Assembly (NCBI RefSeq): GCF_021249405.1
Contig: NZ_CP089593.1
Location: 558,001 to 622,000, forward strand
DNA: 64,000 nt
From: Halobacterium zhouii
GTDB taxonomy: Archaea > Halobacteriota > Halobacteria > Halobacteriales > Halobacteriaceae
Reading direction: 5' to 3'
The notes under the pieces were generated by a model. It had not been told where the DNA came from. It made no database searches and saw nothing but the letters and a program-made list of their open reading frames with translations. Made by a program: the position numbers and the translations under genes. Within the stretch, counting starts at the first letter, position 1; each line of letters opens with the position of its first letter. Below are positions 24,807-30,912 of the stretch, piece after piece.

Positions 24807-26159
24807 ATGATAACCGACCGGCTTCAGCACCCGCTCACAGCGCTCGCGTTCGCTGTGCTGTTGACAATTCCGTGGGTCGTCATCGAGTTGACCGGCGGAC
24901 CACACGCCCACCATCTCAGCCACCTCGCGACCGTCGCGGTGAGCGGCATTGCCGTACTCGGCGCGTCGTTCCTGCTCGCGTGGGGCGCCGAGACCGCCGA
25001 AAAGGACGTCCCGCGGGCGTTCGCGCTCGCCGTGCTTGCGGTGCTCGCCGTCGCGCCCGAGTACGCCGTCGACGCGCTGTACGCGTGGACTGCCGGCGCG
25101 AACGTCGGCACAGCGCGCGGCATGGAGGCGGCGAACCTCGCGGTCGCGAACATGACCGGCGCGAACCGAATCCTCATCGGCCTCGGGTGGTCCGGCATCG
25201 CCATCTTCACCGTCTACCAGGCCAAGCGCACCCGTGATTCGTCCGTCGAACACAAGGACGGCTTCCTCGCGAGTCGCGTCCACCTCGACCACGACATCGG
25301 CACCGAAATCGTGTTCCTGCTCGCCGCCACCGTGTACGCCTTCTTCGTACCGTTCATGGGCGGTATCGGCATCGTCGACACCATCGTTCTCGTCGGCCTC
25401 TACCTGGCGTACATCTCCATCATCATCCGCGGCGACGTGGAGGAACACGAGGACCAGGTCGGCGTTCCCGCCTACCTCCAGGCGTTCTCGAGACCGAAAC
25501 GCATCGCCACCGTCCTCTCGCTGTTCGCGTACTCCGGCGCGATGATCTTCACCGCCGTCCACCCGTTCGCGACCGGCCTCGAGGCGCTCGGGCAGGCCGC
25601 TGGCGTCCCGCCGTTCTTCATGATCCAGTGGATCGCGCCGCTGGCGTCCGAGAGCCCCGAACTCATCGTCGTCGCCTATCTCGTGAACAAGGCGCGGTCG
25701 ACGGCAGGGTTCAACGCGCTCATCTCCTCGAAGCTCAACCAGTGGACGCTGCTCATCGGGACGCTCGCGGTCGTCTACAGCATCGCCGCGGGCTACGTCG
25801 GCACGCTCCCCTTCGACCACAAGCAGACGGCCGAAATCTGGATCACGGCCGCGCAGAGCTTCTTCGCCATCGCCATCCTCACGAACTTCAAGATCAGCCT
25901 CCGGGAGGCGGCGACGCTGCTCGTGCTGTTCGTGACCCAGGTCGTCGCCGAGTACTACGTCATCGTCACCACCGCGAGCGAGGCCCGCGCCACCGAAATC
26001 AGCATCCTCATCCTCTACGCGTACACGGTCCTCTACATCGTGCTCGGCGCCGCGCTGCTGGTCTCCCGCCGCCAGCAGCTCCAGGCCCTCTTCCGGACGG
26101 CGGCAGGCGACGCACGCGACGCGATGGGCTCCGGACAGCCGAGCAAGCACTCGGACTGA
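24807..26159 (+). CDS. Sodium/calcium-exchanger-like membrane transporter
   Basis: 450 residues with about 11 membrane helices. It resembles the cation/Ca2+ exchanger superfamily (two related halves: ALAVLAVAPEYAVDALYAWTAG in the first, FMIQWIAPLASESPELIVVA in the second; the paired acidic residues in PEYAVD and SPELI correspond to the alpha-repeat ion-binding sites). Halophiles use such exchangers to keep Ca2+ low or for Na+ extrusion. The PEY form of the first motif differs from the classical sequence, so ion specificity is open. TTAAG-like element about 27 bp ahead of ATG 24807 supports a leaderless start. Confidence 0.88.
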   Translation: MITDRLQHPLTALAFAVLLTIPWVVIELTGGPHAHHLSHLATVAVSGIAVLGASFLLAWGAETAEKDVPRAFALAVLAVLAVAPEYAVDALYAWTAGANVGTARGMEAANLAVANMTGANRILIGLGWSGIAIFTVYQAKRTRDSSVEHKDGFLASRVHLDHDIGTEIVFLLAATVYAFFVPFMGGIGIVDTIVLVGLYLAYISIIIRGDVEEHEDQVGVPAYLQAFSRPKRIATVLSLFAYSGAMIFTAVHPFATGLEALGQAAGVPPFFMIQWIAPLASESPELIVVAYLVNKARSTAGFNALISSKLNQWTLLIGTLAVVYSIAAGYVGTLPFDHKQTAEIWITAAQSFFAIAILTNFKISLREAATLLVLFVTQVVAEYYVIVTTASEARATEISILILYAYTVLYIVLGAALLVSRRQQLQALFRTAAGDARDAMGSGQPSKHSD

Positions 26160-26204
26160 GCGCAGTCCAGTTTCCACACCTGTTTTACCGCGCACTCCCT
26201 ACCG

Positions 26205-27650
26205 ATGTCTGTGATCGGTATCGTAGCGAGTAACGCCGACAGCGCGTCCGTCCACATCGCCGAGCATCTGCTCGAACTCGGGGACTTCGAGCGCGTCGAC
26301 CAGGACACCGACCCGGCAGCAACGCCCCAGTCGGAGGCGTGCTACCGGTCCACGGACTTCGAGTTGCGGACGTTCGAGGACCTCCACCTCGACCTCGAAC
26401 GCGTCGCTGACTCGTTCTCGGACGTCGAGTTCCTCGTGTTTGTCTCCCGGCACGCCGGCGACACCGGGCCGCTGCTCACCGCGCACTTCACCGGCAACTT
26501 CGGCGCCGCCGAGCATGGCGGCAGAGACCGGGACCTCGCGCTCGCCTGCCCGAACGCCCACCGCCGCGTCGTCGCCGCGCTCGCCGACCACGCGCCGGAG
26601 GGGTACGACGTCGGGATTGAGTGCACGCACCACGGACCGACGGACGTCGGCGCGCCGTCGATGTTCGTCGAACTCGGTAGCGGCGAAGACGAGTGGGCGG
26701 ACCCCGAGGGAGCGCGCGCCGTGGCGAGCGCGGTGCTCGACCTCGCAGGCGTCGACGCCCGGACCGATCGGACGGTCGTGGCGTTCGGCGGCGGCCACTA
26801 CGCGCCCCGCCCGACCAGAATCTTGCGCGAGACGGAGTGGGCGGTCGGCCACGTCGCCGCCGACTGGTGTCTCACGGACCTCGGCGACCCCGAACAACAC
26901 CGGGACGTGGTCGACCAGATGTTCACAGCGAGCGACGCCACCCGCGCGGTCGTGGACGGGGAGGGACGAAGTCCCTCTGCCAATCGGACTCCGTCCGATG
27001 ACGGGGAGGTGCCCAAACTGGAAGCCGTCGTCGAAGACCTCGGGTACGACGTCGTGAGCGAGACCTGGGTACGGGAGACCAGCGGCGTCCCTCTTCCCCT
27101 CGCTGACGCGCTCGAAACCGACCTCTGCTCCGTGGACGATGGCCTGCGGTTCGGTGGTCCAGCCAGCGACGCCGCCGCCGACGCGGACTACGTGCTCGTC
27201 GACCTTCCCGAGACACTGGTAGACGCCGCCAACGCCGTGGACGCAGCGGACGCCGTCGCCGCCGCGCTCGGAACCGCGCTCGCAGCCGAGACCGAGGAAA
27301 ACGGTAGCCGACTCGGCACTCGCGCGGCGTTCGTTGACGACGACGCCTACCAGTCGTTCGTCGGCCGAACGGCGTCCCTACTCGAACGGAAATACGACGT
27401 TACCCGCGAAGATGACAGGCTTATCGCGGAACGAACCGTCCTCGACCCGGCGGCCGCAGCCGACCGCGGAGTGCCAGAAGGCCCGGCGTTCGGCCGGCTC
27501 GCGAACGGCGAGTCGGTCGACGTCGACGGCGAGACCGTTCACCCGGTCGACGTGTCCAGAACCGAGACGGTCTCGGTTTCGGTCGGGGTCCGCGAGCGTG
27601 CGCGTGAGCGCGTGCGCCGCCCGTCCGACGCGGAGGGGAAAGGTAATTAA
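26205..27650 (+). CDS. dtdA: D-aminoacyl-tRNA deacylase, carrying an in-frame hairpin insertion
   Basis: 481 residues. The archaeal DtdA family hydrolyses D-amino acids from mischarged tRNA. Family blocks: MSVIGIVASNADSASVHIAE at the start, FVSRHAGDTGPLLTAHFTGN, GIECTHHGPTDVGAPSMFVE (about 127-151) with clustered His residues, and VVAFGGGHYAPRPT (about 190-210). Odd feature: residues about 253-267 (GRSPSANRTPSDDGE, coded at 26964-27008) consist of two hairpins plus a direct repeat and look like an insertion. The C-terminal half is a long haloarchaeal extension. Stop codon overlaps the ftsZ1 promoter region. Confidence 0.93.
   Translation: MSVIGIVASNADSASVHIAEHLLELGDFERVDQDTDPAATPQSEACYRSTDFELRTFEDLHLDLERVADSFSDVEFLVFVSRHAGDTGPLLTAHFTGNFGAAEHGGRDRDLALACPNAHRRVVAALADHAPEGYDVGIECTHHGPTDVGAPSMFVELGSGEDEWADPEGARAVASAVLDLAGVDARTDRTVVAFGGGHYAPRPTRILRETEWAVGHVAADWCLTDLGDPEQHRDVVDQMFTASDATRAVVDGEGRSPSANRTPSDDGEVPKLEAVVEDLGYDVVSETWVRETSGVPLPLADALETDLCSVDDGLRFGGPASDAAADADYVLVDLPETLVDAANAVDAADAVAAALGTALAAETEENGSRLGTRAAFVDDDAYQSFVGRTASLLERKYDVTREDDRLIAERTVLDPAAAADRGVPEGPAFGRLANGESVDVDGETVHPVDVSRTETVSVSVGVRERARERVRRPSDAEGKGN
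26955..27008. repeat. Two 3-nt-loop hairpins flanked by a 9-bp direct repeat, inside dtdA
   Basis: GACGGGGAG at 26955-26963 recurs exactly at 27000-27008, 45 bp apart (in frame, 15 codons). Between and overlapping the copies are hairpin 26961-26977 (GAGGGAC-GAA-GTCCCTC) and hairpin 26983-26999 (ATCGGAC-TCC-GTCCGAT). Stem length, 3-nt loops and lack of stem-sequence similarity are the same as in the intergenic hairpin arrays. Confidence 0.8.
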
Positions 27651-27677
27651 GCCTCACCCGATACCCGTTAGGCAACA

Positions 27678-28835
27678 ATGGACTCGATTGTAGAGGACGC
27701 CATCGACGAGGCCGAGGATGCCGAAGACTCGGCTTCCGAGGCGGGTGACGTCCCGTCCGAGGGGTCCGCCGTCCCGACCGGGACGATGACCGACGACGAA
27801 CTCGAGGACGTCCTCCAGGAACTCCAGACCAGCATCACCGTGGTCGGCTGTGGCGGCGCCGGCTCGAACACTGTCAATCGGATGGCCACGGAGGGCATCC
27901 ACGGCGCCGACCTCGTCGCCGCGAACACCGACGTCCAGCATCTCGTCGAGATCGAGGCCGGCACCAAGATCCTCATGGGCCAGCAGAAGACCCAGGGACG
28001 CGGCGCCGGCTCGCTTCCGCAGGTCGGTGAGGAGGCCGCCCTCGAATCTCAGGACGAGATTCGGGACGCCATCCAGGGCTCGGACATGGTGTTCGTCACC
28101 GCCGGTCTCGGCGGTGGCACCGGCACCGGCTCCGCACCCGTCGTCGCGAAGGCCGCCAAAGAGGAGGGCGCGCTCACCATCGCCATCGTCACTACGCCGT
28201 TCACCGCCGAGGGCGAAGTCCGGCGAACCAACGCCGAAGCCGGCCTCGAGCGCCTCCGCGATGTCGCCGACACCGTCATCGTCGTGCCGAACGACCGCCT
28301 GCTCGACTCCGTCGGCAAACTCCCCGTCCGCCAGGCGTTCAAGATCTCCGACGAGGTCCTGATGCGCTCCGTGAAGGGCATCACCGAACTCATCACCAAG
28401 CCCGGCCTCGTCAACCTCGACTTCGCCGACGTTCGCACCGTCATGGAGAAAGGCGGCGTCGCCATGATCGGTCTCGGCGAAGCCAACTCCGACGCGAAGG
28501 CCGCGGACTCCATCAAGGACGCGCTGCGCTCCCCGCTGCTCGACGTCGAGATCGGCTCCGCGAACTCCGCGCTCATCAACGTCACCGGCGGCCCGGACAT
28601 GAGCATCGAGGAGGCCGAGGGCGTCGTCGAACAGCTCTACGACCGCATCGACCCCGACGCCCGCATCATCTGGGGCACCAGCATCGACGAGGAACTCGAC
28701 GGTGAGATGCGCACCATGGTCGTCGTCACCGGCGTCGACTCCCCCCAGATCTACGGCCGCACCGACGACACCCAGCCGGAACCCGAGGACGACGACAGCG
28801 GCAGCGAAATCGAGGACATCGACTACGTCGAGTAG
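27678..28835 (+). CDS. ftsZ1: Cell division protein FtsZ1
   Basis: 385 residues. Tubulin-fold GTPase: [15 protein letters not shown] (about 55-69), the GTP signature [20 protein letters not shown] (about 142-161), and the T7 loop [11 protein letters not shown]. An acidic head of ~45 residues ([19 protein letters not shown]...) and tail ([17 protein letters not shown]) flank the core. Haloarchaea have FtsZ1 and FtsZ2 with separable roles in Z-ring building and constriction. Placement before secE and spt5 is the classic FtsZ1 neighbourhood. A TTAA box at 27646-27650, overlapping the dtdA stop, is about 28 bp from the start. Confidence 0.97.
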   Translation: MDSIVEDAIDEAEDAEDSASEAGDVPSEGSAVPTGTMTDDELEDVLQELQTSITVVGCGGAGSNTVNRMATEGIHGADLVAANTDVQHLVEIEAGTKILMGQQKTQGRGAGSLPQVGEEAALESQDEIRDAIQGSDMVFVTAGLGGGTGTGSAPVVAKAAKEEGALTIAIVTTPFTAEGEVRRTNAEAGLERLRDVADTVIVVPNDRLLDSVGKLPVRQAFKISDEVLMRSVKGITELITKPGLVNLDFADVRTVMEKGGVAMIGLGEANSDAKAADSIKDALRSPLLDVEIGSANSALINVTGGPDMSIEEAEGVVEQLYDRIDPDARIIWGTSIDEELDGEMRTMVVVTGVDSPQIYGRTDDTQPEPEDDDSGSEIEDIDYVE

Positions 28836-28851
28836 TCGGACCTTTTTACTC

Positions 28852-29011
28852 GTCGGGTTTCCTCGCTCGCGGCTTCGCCGCTCGCTGCGGGAACCACTCC
28901 TCGCAAAAAGCTACGCTAAAAACTTCCTGCGCTCGCTTCGCTCGCGCAGTGAATCGCGGCCCTCGGGCTTTTCAAGCCGCTCGGCCCGCGAATGCTCACA
29001 GTCGGTTTCCT
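28852..29011. repeat. Hairpin island after ftsZ1 with near-direct repeats at its ends
   Basis: GTCGGGTTTCCT (28852-28863) and GTCGGTTTCCT (29001-29011) bracket about 137 bp of hairpins: GCGGC-TTC-GCCGC (about 28877-28890), CTGCGC...GCGCAG (about 28928-28950), and GGCTT-TTC-AAGCC (about 28967-28979). It also contains GCAAAAAGCTACGCTAAAAA, similar to the inverted form at 19616-19635. T-rich CTTTTTA at 28842-28848 just after the ftsZ1 stop may be its terminator. Confidence 0.6.
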
Positions 29012-29026
29012 GGCCAGCATTCCAAT

Positions 29027-29035
29027 AGATAAAAA
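29027..29035 (+). promoter_or_regulatory. TATA-like box of secE-spt5
   Basis: AGATAAAAA sits about 27-33 bp upstream of ATG 29060, giving a leaderless secE mRNA independent of ftsZ1. Confidence 0.5.
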
Positions 29036-29059
29036 TGCGAGCGCCTCATTCCCCCGTAC

Positions 29060-29230
29060 ATGGACGTTCCCCTAGAGCTTTCAGCGTACACCCGCGTGCT
29101 CAGACTCGCGAGCACGCCGTCCTGGGAGGAGTTCTCCCAGATTTCGAAGATCGCCGGCGCGGGCATCCTGCTCATCGGACTGCTCGGCTTCCTCATCTTC
29201 CTCGTGATGGAGGGGCTGACGGGGTTCTAA
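29060..29230 (+). CDS. secE: Protein translocase subunit SecE (Sec61 gamma)
   Basis: 56 residues. A cytosolic amphipathic helix (SAYTRVLRLASTPSWEEFSQ, about 8-27) followed by a single membrane helix (AGAGILLIGLLGFLIFLVME, about 32-51) is the whole SecE/Sss1 fold. It clamps the SecY channel. The GT near the C-terminus (EGLTGF) is typical of archaeal SecE. The stop is two bases before the spt5 start, a translationally tight pair conserved across archaea. Confidence 0.95.
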   Translation: MDVPLELSAYTRVLRLASTPSWEEFSQISKIAGAGILLIGLLGFLIFLVMEGLTGF

Positions 29231-29231
29231 C

Positions 29232-29669
29232 ATGGGCATCTACGCAGTCAAGACGACGGCGAGCCAGGAGCAGACCGTCGCCAGCATGATCGCCAACCGC
29301 GAGGAAGACGAGATCCACGCAGTCATCGCGCCCGACGCGCTCACGAGCTACGTGATGGTCGAGGCCGACGGCACCGCCGCGCTGAATCGCGTGATGGAGG
29401 AGATTCCCCACGCGCGCAGCCTCGTCCCCGGCGAGTCCGGCATCGCGGAGGTCGAGCACTTCCTCTCCCCGAAGCCGGACGTCGAGGGCATCGCGGAGAG
29501 CGACATCGTCGAACTCATCGCCGGCCCGTTCAAGGGCGAGAAGGCCCAGGTCCAGCGCATCGACGAGGGCAAAGACCAGGTCACCGTCGAACTGTACGAG
29601 GCGACGGTCCCGATTCCGGTGACGGTCCGCGGCGACCAGATCCGCGTGCTGGACTCCGACGAGCGGTAG
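29232..29669 (+). CDS. spt5: Transcription elongation factor Spt5 (NusG-like)
   Basis: 145 residues. NGN domain at residues ~1-83 (MGIYAVKTTASQEQTVASMI, then EIPHARSLVPGESGIAEVEH) and one KOW domain, ESDIVELIAGPFKGEKAQVQRIDEGKDQV. Binds the RNA polymerase clamp with Spt4 (not here) and locks it in an elongation-competent state. Co-transcribed with secE. Standard length for archaea. Confidence 0.96.
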   Translation: MGIYAVKTTASQEQTVASMIANREEDEIHAVIAPDALTSYVMVEADGTAALNRVMEEIPHARSLVPGESGIAEVEHFLSPKPDVEGIAESDIVELIAGPFKGEKAQVQRIDEGKDQVTVELYEATVPIPVTVRGDQIRVLDSDER

Positions 29670-29777
29670 CCTGTCCGCCGAACGAAGCGAGGCGTTTCAC
29701 TCGCGAGCGAGGCTGTTTCTCACCACGGTTTGCGAGCCGAACGGACCCCCCGGTTCCGCTGGCCGTACGAACAGTGC

Positions 29778-29870
29778 GGAACCGGAGGTTCCCTAGCCCA
29801 TGCGAGCGGGCCGTTGGCCCGCGAGCAGACGGCGCGAAGCGCCGGAGCAGAGAGCGGTGCGCAAAGCGCA
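29778..29870. repeat. Array of hairpins with 3-nt loops upstream of the HalOD1 gene
   Basis: The 311-bp spacer 29670-29980 has no gene. Hairpins: 29778-29792 (6 bp, loop GGA), 29806-29822 (7 bp, loop GTT), 29831-29843 (5 bp, loop GAA), 29858-29870 (5 bp, loop AAA). GAGCAGAC (29823-29830) separates the second and third, matching GAGCAGAT at 21781-21788 in the other array. Flanking words (CATG...GAG before, GCAG.AAAG.GGCCGC after) also align while stems do not. Confidence 0.7.
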
Positions 29871-29949
29871 TCCGACGCAGGAAAGTGGCCGCGTACCACC
29901 CGGAATCAGGCGTGCTGGGAGTGGTATCGAACCGGATACCAAGGAGTGG

Positions 29950-29955
29950 TTTTAT
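29950..29955 (+). promoter_or_regulatory. TATA box of the HalOD1 gene
   Basis: TTTTAT is 26-31 bp upstream of ATG 29981; leaderless transcript expected. Confidence 0.5.
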
Positions 29956-29980
29956 CCTCGTGGGCGCCGCACGTGATGGT

Positions 29981-30253
29981 ATGACAGAGGCACGCGACGA
30001 AGAGGTCTTTCACCACGAGTTGGAGACGTCCCGAAACGAGCCCTCGGTCCAGATCGCCGAGATTGTCGCGTCACACGAGGACACGAACGAGGAGAGTCTC
30101 ACTCCCGTGTACAACCAGATCGACCACGTCATCTCACACATCTTCTCGGACCCGCCGGACCCGAGCGCAGAGGTCGAGGTCACGTTCTCGTACGAGCAGT
30201 ACCGAATCACGGTCGAACAGAACGGGGAGGCGACGTTCGTCAGAACGAAGTAA
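29981..30253 (+). CDS. HalOD1 (halobacterial output domain 1) protein
   Basis: 90 residues. The HalOD1 fold (PF18545-like): EPSVQIAEIVASHEDTNEESLTPVYNQIDHVISHIF, followed by two beta-strands EVEVTFSYEQYRITVEQNG. These proteins are abundant in haloarchaea and are thought to be output modules of signalling systems, either alone, as here, or fused to receiver/sensor domains. No DNA-binding helix is evident. It is the only gene between spt5 and the zinc-finger protein. Confidence 0.82.
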   Translation: MTEARDEEVFHHELETSRNEPSVQIAEIVASHEDTNEESLTPVYNQIDHVISHIFSDPPDPSAEVEVTFSYEQYRITVEQNGEATFVRTK

Positions 30254-30356
30254 CAGTCGAACCCTGTCGGATTTCTCGAGAATCCTCGGGGGTCTCTGCG
30301 GTGTACCGGCGGTAGACGTGAGGGAAGCAGCTGTGGGGCCAGTAGACGTGAGGGCG

Positions 30357-30698
30357 CTAACTCGTTGTGGCCTGGGTCGCTTCCGGGGTGTCGAGTGCGT
30401 CGGTGCGCTCGTCGCTCAACAGGTCCTCGAGTACGTTCGTGTCGAGGGCGTCGGCGACGTCCGAGAGGACCGATTCGCGTTCACGGATCGCAGCGGCGTC
30501 GCCGTCGTAGGCCCGCACGTACTCCGCGCGAGTGTGGTCCTCGAGTCCGTGTTTGATGGCGAAGTACCCCTCGGGAACTGCCTCGCCACAGACCTCGCAC
30601 TCGTGAGTGCCGTGTTCGCTGACCTGGTGGGCGAGGAGCGCCTCGACGGTCCCGAACGTCGACCCGCAGTCGACGATCGCACAGTGCCACCCGTTCAT
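30357..30698 (-). CDS. C2H2-like zinc-finger protein
   Basis: 113 residues. Two fingers: WHCAIVDCGSTFGTVEALLAHQVSEH (C-x4-C...H-x4-H, residues ~4-29) and HECEVCGEAVPEGYFAIKHGLEDH (C-x2-C...H-x4-H, about 32-55), then an acidic helical tail. Haloarchaeal zinc-finger proteins of this sort are usually predicted DNA-, RNA- or protein-binders of unknown target. The start ATG 30698 has a TATA-like GATAAGCCT reversed at about 30724-30732, ~28 bp upstream. Confidence 0.78.
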   Translation of the reverse strand: MNGWHCAIVDCGSTFGTVEALLAHQVSEHGTHECEVCGEAVPEGYFAIKHGLEDHTRAEYVRAYDGDAAAIRERESVLSDVADALDTNVLEDLLSDERTDALDTPEATQATTS

Positions 30699-30912
30699 AC
30701 TCGCGTATAGCCAGAACGAATAGATAAGCCTTGTGTCGATCTGCGGGCCACTGAACCCCCGCCGTCTGCCGATTGTACGCCGAACGTCTGACGCCGGCTG
30801 TCGAGATTCGCTGGCGGCGGCGCGGCCGCGAGCGGCGGTCTCGGGCCTGGTGTGGGCTGTCCCTGCTACGGAACCCGAAAGTGTTTAGCGGCGGCTTGAC
30901 TGGTATCCACCG

